From assembly GCF_038024065.1 (NCBI RefSeq), contig NZ_CP150667.1, positions 4,037,501 to 4,101,500 of the forward strand: a DNA stretch of 64,000 nt, read 5' to 3'. The notes under the pieces are model-generated. The model was not told the DNA's origin and searched no databases. It worked only from the letters and a program-made list of their open reading frames with translations. The position numbers and the translations under genes are program-made. This stretch comes from Polaribacter sejongensis. Its GTDB lineage: Bacteria; Bacteroidota; Bacteroidia; Flavobacteriales; Flavobacteriaceae. Every line of letters begins with the position of its first letter. The stretch's first letter is position 1. Shown piece after piece: positions 41,835 through 51,778 of this stretch.

Positions 41835-43655
41835 ATGAAGAACTTTATCACTTTTATGTTTGTGTTATTTTTAGGATTCACTTCTAGTGCACAAAACGAA
41901 ACCATAAATGTTGCAGATTTTGGTATTAAACCAGGTAAAGATGTTACGTTAGAGCTGTATCAATTAATAGACTCTTTAGAAGGAAAGAAAAACATCACGT
42001 TATTTTTTCCAAAAGGGCAATATGAATTTTATCCAGAGAATGCTTTCGAGGTTTATAGAGCAGTTACAAACCACGATAATAGTTTAAAGAAAATAGCTTT
42101 TCCAATTTTTAATTTCGATGGTTTTACGTTAGATGGAAACGGCTCTACGTTTATGTTTCATGGTAAAATTGTACCAATTACGGTAGAAGGGTCTAGAAAT
42201 ACTACCTTAAAAAACTTTACGATAGACTGGGAAAAATCTTTTGTAAATGAGTTAACGGTAACAGAAAATAATAAAGAAGAAAAATCTTTTACAGTTGATG
42301 TTGCCAATGAAAAATTTGGTTTTGAGGTTAAGAATAATCAAATATTATTTAACCATTATGATTGGCAAGATGAAATTGGTCAGAATATGGCTTTCGATCC
42401 TGCTACAAGATCTCCTATTTGGCAGACAAAAAATTATTATTTAAAACCACAATCTCATAAAACAGCAAAGATTGTTAAGATTGATTATAAAACGGCAAAG
42501 TTTATAGATTATACTAAAAGTTTACCTCCAGTAGGAACTGTATTTGCAACGTATGGCAATAGTCCGGGAGCAAATAGATTTGCACCTGGTATTCATTTAT
42601 CAAACTCTAAAGACAACGTTTTAAATAATATTACTGTTTTAGCAGCAGGAGGAATGGCGTTAATTGCAGAAAGATGTGAAAACATTTCTTTAGACACATT
42701 TATAGTTACTTCTAGAGATGATAGAACAATTTCTACAAGAGCAGATGCTACTCACTTTTTAGGATGTAAAGGAACCATTAAGTTAGAAAACTGTTTGTTA
42801 GAACATATGTTAGATGATGGTATAAATGTTCATGGGGCTTATGTAAAAGTTGAAAAGTATTTGGGTAACAGTACCTTTTTATGTGAAACAAGTCATGTGC
42901 AACAATGGGGCTTCATTTTCGGTGAAAAAGGAGATGAATTAATGCTCATGTCAAGAGAAACAATTCTGCCAATTTTTAAAACTAAAATAAAAGAAGTTAA
43001 AGTTTTAAATGAAAGAAGAATGTTAATTACGGTGGCAGAAGTTCCTGCAAAAATGCCAGAAGGAAAACTTTCTTTAGAAAACCTTACTTGGTATCCAGAT
43101 GTATATATGAATAAAAATATCATTAGAGAAAATAGAGCAAGAGGAGCACTAATTACTACAAAAGGAAAAGTGATTATAGAAAATAATTATTTTTCATCTC
43201 AAATGCATGGTATTTTAATTGAAGGTGATAATAACAAATGGTATGAGTCTGGTGGAGTAGAAGATGTTGTAATTAGAAACAATACTTTTAATACGATTGG
43301 TTATGGTAACGGCGAGTCTTATCCATTATTGGCTGCCCCATTATTTACGGAAGATCAAAGAATAGGTGATGATAAATTTCATAGAAATATAGATTTTAGT
43401 AACAATATTATTAAAAGTTTTAATGGTCATTTAGTAGATGCTTTTTCTGTAAAAGGATTAAAAGTTACTGGAAATATTATAGAGTTGACTAATGATTATC
43501 CTACGGGATCTACTTTACCAGCAATACATTTAGATTTTTGTGAAGATGTAATCATTGAAAAAAATCAATTTAAAAACTTCAATTTCCCTATTAAAATAGA
43601 AGTCAAAGAAAATGTTAATTCGATAAAAATAAAACGAAATAAAGGAGTCAAATAA
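41835..43655 (+). CDS. GH110 alpha-1,3-galactosidase-like beta-helix protein (second copy)
   Basis: A 606-residue paralogue of the protein at 23402, with a signal peptide (ending SSAQ). It keeps RADATHF (Asp304), MLDDGINVHG with Asp327-Asp328 and His333, and the beta-helix rungs with N-N-F/I-I patterns. This copy matches the canonical GH110 motif (DDGINVHG) better than the first, which has TNVHG. Having two copies suggests different aglycone or sulfation tolerance. A 180-bp gap with a terminator precedes it, so it probably starts a new transcript that continues into the beta-helix protein 17 bp downstream. Confidence 0.88.
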   Translation: MKNFITFMFVLFLGFTSSAQNETINVADFGIKPGKDVTLELYQLIDSLEGKKNITLFFPKGQYEFYPENAFEVYRAVTNHDNSLKKIAFPIFNFDGFTLDGNGSTFMFHGKIVPITVEGSRNTTLKNFTIDWEKSFVNELTVTENNKEEKSFTVDVANEKFGFEVKNNQILFNHYDWQDEIGQNMAFDPATRSPIWQTKNYYLKPQSHKTAKIVKIDYKTAKFIDYTKSLPPVGTVFATYGNSPGANRFAPGIHLSNSKDNVLNNITVLAAGGMALIAERCENISLDTFIVTSRDDRTISTRADATHFLGCKGTIKLENCLLEHMLDDGINVHGAYVKVEKYLGNSTFLCETSHVQQWGFIFGEKGDELMLMSRETILPIFKTKIKEVKVLNERRMLITVAEVPAKMPEGKLSLENLTWYPDVYMNKNIIRENRARGALITTKGKVIIENNYFSSQMHGILIEGDNNKWYESGGVEDVVIRNNTFNTIGYGNGESYPLLAAPLFTEDQRIGDDKFHRNIDFSNNIIKSFNGHLVDAFSVKGLKVTGNIIELTNDYPTGSTLPAIHLDFCEDVIIEKNQFKNFNFPIKIEVKENVNSIKIKRNKGVK

Positions 43656-43672
43656 TTCTAAAATTGAATTTT

Positions 43673-45295
43673 ATGAAAATTTCAAAGGATAGATTTTTAT
43701 CTTGGTGCTGCCTTCTTTTTATAAGCTTTGTATTTGCTCAAAATCCTCTAGATAGAGCACTTCCTGCAGATAGTTATTTTTACAACCCTAGTATTAATAC
43801 TGCAAATCAATTGAGTTTTCCTAATGGAGCTAGTTCAACCGCTGCTTTACAAAGCATGATAAATAGTTTGTCTAATGCTGGCGGAGGAGTTTTAACCATA
43901 AATGCAGGCACGTATACTTTAGGTCAGATTCATATAAAAACAGGAGTTCATATTCGTGTGCATCCAGATGTTATTTTTAAAACATCTCCTATGAATGCAC
44001 TGTTTAGAGTTGGTTATGATAATAATTTTGAAAATGTTTCTAATTGGAGTTTTCAAAGTACAAATGGAGAGAAATTCACATTTGATTTTTCTGGTATGCA
44101 AACTAATGACGGCATAAGAGCTTTTCAATTAGGAAATACAACTAATTTTAGGTTAGCAGATTTTGTAGTTTTAGATAATTATACAAAATTTAATGCAGTT
44201 TCATCTGGAGCTGTTGGAAATACAAATGAACCAGCAAAGTTTGCATCATTTGGAATTATAGAAAATTTAGATATTAAAAAAGCACATTATGGTTATGGTT
44301 TAACCCAAAACCAAGTAATACAAAACATGTTATTTAGAAATCTATCTGGAGAAGGTGGTGTTACTTTACGATTAGAATCTGGTTATAGTGGTTTTGCAGA
44401 TTTGTATGTAACAGATAAAACGGCAATAATTGATAATGTTTACGGACGAAAGATTTCTTGTACAAACGGAGCACATGCAGTTATGATGTCTCCACATAGC
44501 ATAACGCAAGGAATGGTAGATGTTAGAGATATTTCTGGAGTAAGTTGTGAAGCTGTGGTTTCTATTAATTTTGGTTTTTTATCAAAAGATAAAGGGCAAT
44601 CGGATGCCGATGGAAATGCTATAAATGGTCATAGTTCAGGAACTTTTTCAGAAGAGTCTGTCATTGCCAATGTTTCTGCCACTTATGGTGTAAATGCACA
44701 AGTAAGAGCAGCACGTTTAAGACACATTCCGTGTGCATTAAGAAACTACATTAGTTCGGATAAAAACTTAGACGACGAATCTTATCAAGCGCCAGCTTTG
44801 GCACCTGTTTATTATTTGGCTTTAAAAGAGTATGTTTCTAAAGGAAATCCTGCAGGAAGATATCAAATTGTTTTAGACAATGTTACGCATACAGGGTTTT
44901 CATCCGAAGTTAGGGCAGATGGTTTAATTACCGATGGAGGAGAAAACGATTTTGAAGGTTGTGATATTGATGGTTCTCCAATTTGGATTACTGGTGAAGA
45001 TAAAAATACTCCAAACCCTTTACAAACATCTACAGTAGCAGAAACATTAAATACCCATAAAGAATTGATGAATGATGTTGTTATTTATCAATTAGAAAAT
45101 CAACAAGTTTTAAGGGTGAAAAGTGATTTTAATGCGAAGATTAAGATCTATAATTTAATAGGTCAATTGGTTAAAAATGTTGTTAAAAATAACAATGAAA
45201 TAAGTATAGATACTTCTCAATTATCAGAAAGTGTTTATATAATTCGTATTGAATCAGAAAATAAAATAATAACTAAAAAAATAATTATTAAATAA
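43673..45295 (+). CDS. Type IX-secreted right-handed beta-helix protein, putative galactan-degrading enzyme
   Basis: A 540-residue protein starting at the ATG at 43673; the upstream TTG at 43664 is less likely. A signal peptide ends SFVFAQ. Residues of about 40-440 have a pectin-lyase-like beta-helix pattern with AGGGVLTINAGTYTLG and TLRLESGYSGF. The last 75 residues form a type IX secretion sorting domain (KIKIYNLIGQLVK, SVYIIRIES, KKIIIK). It is the only such cargo in the locus and is probably released or cell-surface bound. Iota-carrageenases (GH82) share this fold, but I cannot confirm membership; an uncharacterised hydrolase or lyase is equally possible. Confidence 0.65.
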   Translation: MKISKDRFLSWCCLLFISFVFAQNPLDRALPADSYFYNPSINTANQLSFPNGASSTAALQSMINSLSNAGGGVLTINAGTYTLGQIHIKTGVHIRVHPDVIFKTSPMNALFRVGYDNNFENVSNWSFQSTNGEKFTFDFSGMQTNDGIRAFQLGNTTNFRLADFVVLDNYTKFNAVSSGAVGNTNEPAKFASFGIIENLDIKKAHYGYGLTQNQVIQNMLFRNLSGEGGVTLRLESGYSGFADLYVTDKTAIIDNVYGRKISCTNGAHAVMMSPHSITQGMVDVRDISGVSCEAVVSINFGFLSKDKGQSDADGNAINGHSSGTFSEESVIANVSATYGVNAQVRAARLRHIPCALRNYISSDKNLDDESYQAPALAPVYYLALKEYVSKGNPAGRYQIVLDNVTHTGFSSEVRADGLITDGGENDFEGCDIDGSPIWITGEDKNTPNPLQTSTVAETLNTHKELMNDVVIYQLENQQVLRVKSDFNAKIKIYNLIGQLVKNVVKNNNEISIDTSQLSESVYIIRIESENKIITKKIIIK

Positions 45296-45303
45296 ACTAA
45301 AAG

Positions 45304-46698
45304 ATGAATTTATTTGTAAAACATAGTGCATTTATGGTTTCTGTATTTATTTCTTGTGCTTTATTATCTTGTAAAGTGAATAAGCAAAAGAATGCAGGAG
45401 AGCCTACAACTACATACACATATAAAAAACCAAACATTGTTTTATTATTTGTTGATGATTATGGTTGGTCTGATATTGGATATCGAAATTCTACTTTTAA
45501 TACGCCAAACTTAAATCAATTTAAAAAAGAAAGTTTAGATTTTACACGAGCATACATTCCAACACCAACTTGTAGTCCGAGTAGAGTTTCTTTGCTTACG
45601 GGTAAAGAATCTGCAAGGTTAGAAATGTCTAGACACGTACCGGAAGAAGAGTTGTTTATCAACGAGAAGTATAATTTATGGCCTACTGATCCTGTACAAA
45701 GACCTTCTATAAATTATTTGCCTTTAGAGGAAGTTACTTATGCAGAAGAACTAAAAAAGCACGGATATTACAATTATTTTATTGGTAAATGGCATGTTGG
45801 TCATGTAGGGAGATATCCTATAGATCAAGGTTTTGATGCTGAGTTTGGTACCACAGATAACGGTCATCCGAAGAGTTATTATTTTCCATTCTTTAAAAGT
45901 GGAGATCCAAGAAACTTTATGAAAGATTATAAAGAAGGCGATTATTTAACGGATGTTTTAACGGATGGAGCGGTAGATTTTATTGAAAATTACGATAAAA
46001 CAGCTCCTTTTATGTTGTCTTTCTGGTATTATTCTGTTCATGGACCTTCTGTTGGAAGAAAAGATTTATTAAAAAAGTATCAAGATGCCGGTTTAGAAGG
46101 TAAATACGCACATCATGCAGCTATGGTAGAAGCAATGGATGCATCTGTAGGACGTGTAAGAAAAGCAATCAAAGAAAAAGGAATTGAAGATAATACGGTA
46201 ATTATTGTGTTATCAGATCAAGGTGGTGCGTATACAAACGCACCATTAAGTGGAGGTAAAAAAGGAGGTAATACGTTAGGTGAAGGTGGTGCTAGAGTAC
46301 CGTTGTTAATTTCGTATCCAGGAGTAACCAAATCAAATACAGAAACCGATATTCCTGTGCAATCTATAGATATTTACCCAACATTAGTAGAGTTAGCTTC
46401 TGGTAAAAAGTACCAAAACGATGCGATACAGGGAGTTAGTTTACTACCTCTTTTAAAAGGGAATAAAATAGCAAAGCGTAACTTATATTTCTTGAGAAGT
46501 TATGAAGATCAATATGCTGCAGTAATTTCTGGTGATTGGAAATTGATCAAATACCACTCAGGTAAATTTCAATTATTTAATGTAACAGAAGACATTAGTG
46601 AGCAGCATGATTTAATTGGTACAGGTTTAAAAATTGAAGCTACTTTAAAGGAAGATATCCGAAATTGGGAACGTGATTTTGTACCTGCTTATAAGTAA
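45304..46698 (+). CDS. Type I sulfatase (CxPxR), lipoprotein
   Basis: A 464-residue sulfatase with a lipoprotein signal (Cys18 or Cys23, ISCALLSC). FVDDYGWSDIGY is the first metal site, C90-S-P-S-R94 the formylglycine site, IGKWHVGHVG the catalytic region and LSDQGGAYTNAP the second metal site, in which Gln replaces the usual Asn/His of SDNG or SDHG. It starts 8 bp after the beta-helix gene, so both probably belong to the transcript that begins at the second GH110. It is the last enzyme before the SusC/D genes. Confidence 0.92.
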   Translation: MNLFVKHSAFMVSVFISCALLSCKVNKQKNAGEPTTTYTYKKPNIVLLFVDDYGWSDIGYRNSTFNTPNLNQFKKESLDFTRAYIPTPTCSPSRVSLLTGKESARLEMSRHVPEEELFINEKYNLWPTDPVQRPSINYLPLEEVTYAEELKKHGYYNYFIGKWHVGHVGRYPIDQGFDAEFGTTDNGHPKSYYFPFFKSGDPRNFMKDYKEGDYLTDVLTDGAVDFIENYDKTAPFMLSFWYYSVHGPSVGRKDLLKKYQDAGLEGKYAHHAAMVEAMDASVGRVRKAIKEKGIEDNTVIIVLSDQGGAYTNAPLSGGKKGGNTLGEGGARVPLLISYPGVTKSNTETDIPVQSIDIYPTLVELASGKKYQNDAIQGVSLLPLLKGNKIAKRNLYFLRSYEDQYAAVISGDWKLIKYHSGKFQLFNVTEDISEQHDLIGTGLKIEATLKEDIRNWERDFVPAYK

Positions 46699-47007
46699 TT
46701 TACCATTTAAAGTTAGTCTTAATAAATAAATATTTAACTTTTTATTTATTTTAAATAGTTGTTTTGTAGGTGTTTACTTCATTTTTGTATCTCGATTTAC
46801 TAAGAAGCACATTTAATTTACTAACGTCTACAAATGAACTTCTTAAAAATATTAATTTTATTACGCAGTAAAGATTAACTATGATTTAAGAGATGTTTAA
46901 CCTTTAATTAACAGTTCTAAAATTTCAATTCTAATGAAATAAAAAAGATAATTAAAAGTACAAAACACAAAAAACTAATTTGAATAAAAACGAATAAAAC
47001 TCAACTT
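46699..47007. other. Non-coding leader region before the first susC-like gene
   Basis: A 309-bp AT-rich gap with no ORF. Its last 41 bp belong to the direct repeat shared with the second susC-like gene. The length suggests a regulated promoter and a long 5' leader, as expected for the main HTCS-controlled transcript. Confidence 0.5.
46759..46787 (+). promoter_or_regulatory. Candidate Bacteroidota promoter of the susCD operon
   Basis: TTG (46759-46761) and CATTTTTG (46780-46787) are 18 bp apart. The second element differs from the Bacteroidota -7 consensus TAnnTTTG only at its first base. It would give a leader of about 210 nt before the start codon. This is a weak pattern match in AT-rich DNA. 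Confidence 0.3.
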
Positions 47008-47093
47008 ATGAAATTAAACTTTTTATTAAAAAACAAAATATTAGCATACAGCCTACTAAGCTTATTTGCTATTTTATGCTGTAGTTTTGATGC
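46967..47093 (+). repeat. 127-bp direct repeat, copy 1: susC leader and signal peptide
   Basis: This segment covers the last 41 bp of leader and the first 86 bp of the first susC-like gene. It matches 51652-51778 at 119 of 127 positions with no gaps, while sequence on either side differs. It encodes the shared signal peptide that begins MKLNFLLKNKILAYSLLSLF. Confidence 0.85.
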
Positions 47094-50076
47094 GTATGCA
47101 CAAAAAGCAGCAGTAAAGGGTGTTATTACAGATCAATTTGGTACACCTTTGCCTGGTGTAAGTGTATTAGAGAAAGGTACCACAAACGGTACAACAACTG
47201 ATTTTGATGGTGTTTATGCTATTTCTGTATCTGACCAAAAAGCTTTTTTAACTTTTTCTTATATAGGATACGCTACAAAAGAAGTTCAAGTAAACAATCA
47301 AACAAACATTAATGTTGCTCTAGAAGAAGAGGTAGGGCAATTAGATGAGATTGTTTTAGTTGGGTATGGTAGTGTAAAAAAATCTGATGTAACAGGTTCT
47401 GTATCTTCAGTAAGTGCAGAAGAGCTTACTAAAACTCAAAGTACTTCTATAGCACAAGCAATTCAGGGTAGAGCTCCAGGGGTTTCAGTAACCAAAAGTT
47501 CTGGACAACCAGGTTCTACACCAACGGTAAGAATTAGAGGTGTTGGTACAGTTAATAATGCAGACCCATTATATATTGTAGATGGAGTGCCTGTTAATGA
47601 CATTACCAATGTAAATATGGATGATGCAGAAACGGTTCAAGTATTAAAAGATGCATCAGCAACTGCTATTTATGGTTCTAGAGGTGCTAACGGAGTAGTG
47701 TTAATTACTACAAAGGTAGGAAGTAAAAATATATCTACGATTTCTTACAAAACCTACACAGGTATTGAAAATAGAATTGATAATCTAGACGTGATGAATG
47801 CGGAGCAATGGGCAACTCTTTACAACGAAGGAAAAGTAAATGATGGAGCTACTCCAGAAGCTGCTTTTGCAGATCCATCATCATTAGAGTCTTATAATTG
47901 GAAAGATGCTGTTTATAGAACAGGTACTATTGTAAGCCATCAATTATCTTTATCTGGTGGAGGAGAAAAAACATCTTATTATGTTTCTTTTGGTAAATTA
48001 AAACAGAAAGGAATTGTAAGCAATACGTCTTTTGATAGAACAAACTTTAGAGTAAATAGTACGTATCAAATAAAACCTCAAATTAGAGTAGGGCAAAATA
48101 TACAGTATTCAAAATCAAGCTCTAATGCTGTAGCTTCTTTTGGGGGGAATTCTAATAATAAAACAGCTTTTATTGGATTTGTTGTAGACCCAGTCTCTCC
48201 AATTTACAATACAGATGGTTCACCTGCAAGACCTTTATATTCTACAGAGATTAGAAACCCTGTGGGTTTAACATTGTATGAACAAACACCTTTAACAAAA
48301 GAAAGTTTTTTAGGAAACGTTTTTGTAGAGGCTGATCTTATGAAAGGTTTAAAGTTTAAATCTAATTATGGTTTAGAAGTTAATAACAGAAAGATGGACA
48401 ACTTTCAATCTGAATACTTCATCTCGGCAGAACAAAATAGACCAGAAAATATTTATAGTTTATTAAGATCAGAGAATAGAGTAAGTGTTTGGTCTAATAC
48501 GTTAAGCTATAATACTACAATTAAAGAAAAGCATAGTATTAGCGCCTTGTTAGGACATGAAACTCAACAATTAGATTTTAATAATGTTTTAGCGAGTAGA
48601 AGTGCAATTCCAGAGGGAATCGAGAATCCTACATTGGGTTCAGGAGCTATAGATTCATCAACAAATAATGGTACTATTTCTAGCTCATCATTATTGTCTT
48701 ATTTTGGTAGACTAAATTATAATTATGATGATCGATATTTATTTACAGGTACTTATAGGATTGATGGTTCTTCTAGATTTGGAGACAACAATAGATTTGC
48801 TCAATTTCCATCTCTAGCCTTAGCATGGAATATTCATAATGAAAAGTTTTATAATATTGATGTCATTAATCAATTCAAATTCCGTGTTGGTTGGGGAGAA
48901 ACAGGAAACCAAAACATCCCTAATTCTGCAATATTTAGTACGTTAAGCACTAGTGAAAATTATTTATTAGGTAATGATGAAACAACGGTAGTTGGTTTAG
49001 CGCCATTAAGCCCTGGTAATCCAGATTTAAAATGGGAAACAACAACTACTTCAAACGTAGGTTTAGATTTAGGTTTGTTACATAATGCACTTACATTTAC
49101 GGCAGATTATTTTATAAAAACAACTTCTAATATGTTGTTAGAATCTCCAATTTTACAGACTTCTGGTTATCAATCACCTCCAACAATAAATGCAGGAGAG
49201 ATTGAAAATAAAGGACTAGAATTCTCATTAAATTATAAGAAAAGAATGAATGATTTTTTCTTTAGTGTGGGAGGTAATATTGCTTTTATAGACAATACAG
49301 TACTTAGTTTAGCAACAAAAGGGAGTGTTATTAGCACAGGAGCTACTGGTAACGGTTATACTGGTATTAGTAGAACTGAAGCAGGTAGACCTATCGCTTC
49401 TTTTTACGGATTAGAAGCAATTGGAATTTTTCAAAATCAAGATGAAATAGACAACAATGCTAGTTTAAATGGAAATAAACCTGGAGATGTTAGGTACAAA
49501 GATTTAAATGAGGATGGTTCAATTAACGATGATGATAGAACTTTTATAGGTTCTCCATTACCAGATTTTACTTACGGAATTAATCTTGATATGACATATA
49601 AGCAATTTGATATGACAATGTTTTTTCAAGGAGTACAAGGGAATAAAATTTTTAATGCTACCTCATATTTGCTTGATGGAAAGTTAGACTCTAATCTAAA
49701 TACTGAATATTTAGGAAGATGGACTGGAGAAGGTACTACTAATTCTATACCTAGAGCTACATTTGATGGGTTTGCTAATAACAGCAAGCAGTCTAGTAGA
49801 TTTGTTGAAGATGGATCTTACTTAAGACTTAAAAATGTACAAATAGGGTATAATTTTTCAAAAGACGTTTTAAGTAAAACATTTATTTCAAAAGCTAGAA
49901 TTTATGTAGCGGGTCAAAATTTATTTACCATAACAGACTATAGTGGGTTAGATCCAGAACTGGGTGTAGATGAAACTCAAAACGATGGTAGTAGAACATC
50001 TTTAGATATAGGAATTGACAGAGGTAGATACCCATCTACAAGATCATTTTCTTTAGGACTAGATATTAACTTTTAA
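47008..50076 (+). CDS. SusC-like TonB-dependent outer-membrane oligosaccharide importer 1
   Basis: A 1022-residue SusC-family protein that imports oligosaccharides across the outer membrane with energy from TonB/ExbBD. After the signal peptide (1-32, ending AYAQ) comes a carboxypeptidase-regulatory-like domain (VKGVITDQFGTPLPGVSVLEKGT), then the TonB box and plug (LDEIVLVGYGSVKKSDVTGSV, RIRGVGTVNNADPLYIVDGVP, DASATAIYGSRGANGVVLI) and the beta-barrel, which ends in an aromatic Phe. The susD-like partner follows after 12 bp. Signal peptide and leader are nearly the same as in the second SusC. Confidence 0.96.
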   Translation: MKLNFLLKNKILAYSLLSLFAILCCSFDAYAQKAAVKGVITDQFGTPLPGVSVLEKGTTNGTTTDFDGVYAISVSDQKAFLTFSYIGYATKEVQVNNQTNINVALEEEVGQLDEIVLVGYGSVKKSDVTGSVSSVSAEELTKTQSTSIAQAIQGRAPGVSVTKSSGQPGSTPTVRIRGVGTVNNADPLYIVDGVPVNDITNVNMDDAETVQVLKDASATAIYGSRGANGVVLITTKVGSKNISTISYKTYTGIENRIDNLDVMNAEQWATLYNEGKVNDGATPEAAFADPSSLESYNWKDAVYRTGTIVSHQLSLSGGGEKTSYYVSFGKLKQKGIVSNTSFDRTNFRVNSTYQIKPQIRVGQNIQYSKSSSNAVASFGGNSNNKTAFIGFVVDPVSPIYNTDGSPARPLYSTEIRNPVGLTLYEQTPLTKESFLGNVFVEADLMKGLKFKSNYGLEVNNRKMDNFQSEYFISAEQNRPENIYSLLRSENRVSVWSNTLSYNTTIKEKHSISALLGHETQQLDFNNVLASRSAIPEGIENPTLGSGAIDSSTNNGTISSSSLLSYFGRLNYNYDDRYLFTGTYRIDGSSRFGDNNRFAQFPSLALAWNIHNEKFYNIDVINQFKFRVGWGETGNQNIPNSAIFSTLSTSENYLLGNDETTVVGLAPLSPGNPDLKWETTTTSNVGLDLGLLHNALTFTADYFIKTTSNMLLESPILQTSGYQSPPTINAGEIENKGLEFSLNYKKRMNDFFFSVGGNIAFIDNTVLSLATKGSVISTGATGNGYTGISRTEAGRPIASFYGLEAIGIFQNQDEIDNNASLNGNKPGDVRYKDLNEDGSINDDDRTFIGSPLPDFTYGINLDMTYKQFDMTMFFQGVQGNKIFNATSYLLDGKLDSNLNTEYLGRWTGEGTTNSIPRATFDGFANNSKQSSRFVEDGSYLRLKNVQIGYNFSKDVLSKTFISKARIYVAGQNLFTITDYSGLDPELGVDETQNDGSRTSLDIGIDRGRYPSTRSFSLGLDINF

Positions 50077-50088
50077 AAAGCATTCATT

Positions 50089-51555
50089 ATGAAATTATAT
50101 AATAATATTAAGACATATATAAAGTACAGTTTACTAGTTGTAATAATTACAATGGTTTCTTGTTCAGACAACTTAGATTCTAAATCTTTTGGAGAACCTG
50201 TTTTAGAAGATTTCTATACCAATCCAGTACAAGCAGAGCAAGCTTTAATAGCAACATACTCCTCTTTAAGAGAATTGTACGGTACTAATTTTTGGGCAGT
50301 AATGGGAACCGATATGGTTTTTGGAGAAATAGGTACAGACGACTTTATTAAAGGAGGACGTACTGCCGAAAATAATGCACCATTATTTGAAAGAGATAAA
50401 TGGGCAATTTCTACAACAAACCCTATAATGGCTGAACTATGGAAAGTGAGCTATAAAGGTATTTTATATGCAAATTTGGTGATTGAAAATGTGCCCAATA
50501 TTACTTTTGATGATACTGAAAGGAAAAAGGAAATTTTAGCAGAAGCTCATTTTTTACGTGCTTTCTATTATCTAAACTTAGTAAAATCTTTTGGAGGAGT
50601 ACCAATTATAGATAGACCTTTAGGTATTGGAGAGTATAATGTACCAAGAGCAACAAAAGAAGCTTCTTACACTTTTATTGAAGATGATTTAAAAATTGCA
50701 ATAGCAGATTTACCTTCAAGATTAAGTCAAGGTTCTGATTATACAGGTCGTGCAGATAAAGGAGCTGCTTTAGGAATGATGATGAGAGTTTCTTTATATC
50801 AAAATAAAATGAGCCAAGTAGAAACGTACGGAAATCAACTATTTGCTTTAGGTTTTGAATTAACACCAGATTATTCTACTATTTTTGAACCAGAAGGAGA
50901 GTGGAATTCTGGTTCTCTTTTTGAAATTAGCTTTCTTTCAGATGCAACTGCATCAGGTAGTGGAATACCGCAACGTGTAAGTCCAAACAGTAATAAAGGA
51001 GGTGGTTTTGTGCAAGCAAGAGATGGTTTAAGAAATGAGTATGAGGCAAACGATCCTAGATTAGATGCTACTTTATATTTTAGTGATGCTACTTACGGTA
51101 CCGATTGGTATGTAAGAAAATATGCTTGGGCTCCTTATACTAAATATGAAATACCAACAACAAGTAGAAGTAAAAATAGCTCTAATAATGTTCGTATTAT
51201 TAGACTTGCAGATGCGTATTTAATGTATGCAGAAGCTATTTATAGCACAAACCCTGCAGAGGCAATTAAGTATGTTAACAAAGTTAGAACTAGAGCAAGA
51301 GGTACTGCTTTACCTACTGTAGTTCCAGATTTACTAGGTACATTATCAGGTCAACCTTTATTAGATGCTATTTATCATGAAAGACGTGTAGAGTTGGCTG
51401 GAGAAGGTTTTCGTTTTCACGATTTAGTAAGAACTGGTAGAGCAGAAGCTTTATTAAGTCCTTATGGGTTTGTAGAAGGCAAGCATGAGGTAATGCCAAT
51501 ACCTTTAGATCAAGTTACGTTGTCTGAAGGTGTTCTAGAACAGAATAATTACTAG
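50089..51555 (+). CDS. SusD-like surface glycan-binding lipoprotein 1
   Basis: A 488-residue RagB/SusD-family lipoprotein (lipobox MVSC, Cys25) that caps the adjacent SusC and binds substrate at the cell surface. Acidic residues after the lipid Cys (CSDNLD) fit surface export. TPR-like helices are seen in HFLRAFYYLNLVKSFGGVPI, and RLADAYLMYAEA and HERRVELAGEGFRFHDLVRTGRAE are SusD hallmarks. The length is normal for the family. Confidence 0.95.
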   Translation: MKLYNNIKTYIKYSLLVVIITMVSCSDNLDSKSFGEPVLEDFYTNPVQAEQALIATYSSLRELYGTNFWAVMGTDMVFGEIGTDDFIKGGRTAENNAPLFERDKWAISTTNPIMAELWKVSYKGILYANLVIENVPNITFDDTERKKEILAEAHFLRAFYYLNLVKSFGGVPIIDRPLGIGEYNVPRATKEASYTFIEDDLKIAIADLPSRLSQGSDYTGRADKGAALGMMMRVSLYQNKMSQVETYGNQLFALGFELTPDYSTIFEPEGEWNSGSLFEISFLSDATASGSGIPQRVSPNSNKGGGFVQARDGLRNEYEANDPRLDATLYFSDATYGTDWYVRKYAWAPYTKYEIPTTSRSKNSSNNVRIIRLADAYLMYAEAIYSTNPAEAIKYVNKVRTRARGTALPTVVPDLLGTLSGQPLLDAIYHERRVELAGEGFRFHDLVRTGRAEALLSPYGFVEGKHEVMPIPLDQVTLSEGVLEQNNY

Positions 51556-51651
51556 TTAGATGATCTTTTTTTTTATATGTTATTTTAAATTAGGTTGAAG
51601 CTGTTTCCTAAACTCTTCTCAATAATTATGATAAATAACAATAGTAAAAAG

Positions 51652-51778
51652 ACAAAAAACTAATTTGAATAAAAACGAATAAAAATCAACCCATGAAATT
51701 AAACTTTTTATTAAAAAACAAAATATTAGCATATAGCCTACTAAGCTTATTTGCTGTATTGTTCTGTAGTTTTGATGC
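51652..51778 (+). repeat. 127-bp direct repeat, copy 2: susC leader and signal peptide
   Basis: It matches 46967-47093 with eight mismatches and no gaps, from 41 bp before the second susC-like start to 86 bp inside it. The mature proteins that follow are clearly diverged, so the match ends sharply near the signal-peptide cleavage site. Confidence 0.85.

Noticed and set aside
43673-45295. Firm GH82 iota-carrageenase assignment
   Set aside because: Only the beta-helix fold and PUL context support it; the catalytic Asp expected from the GH82 pattern could not be found.
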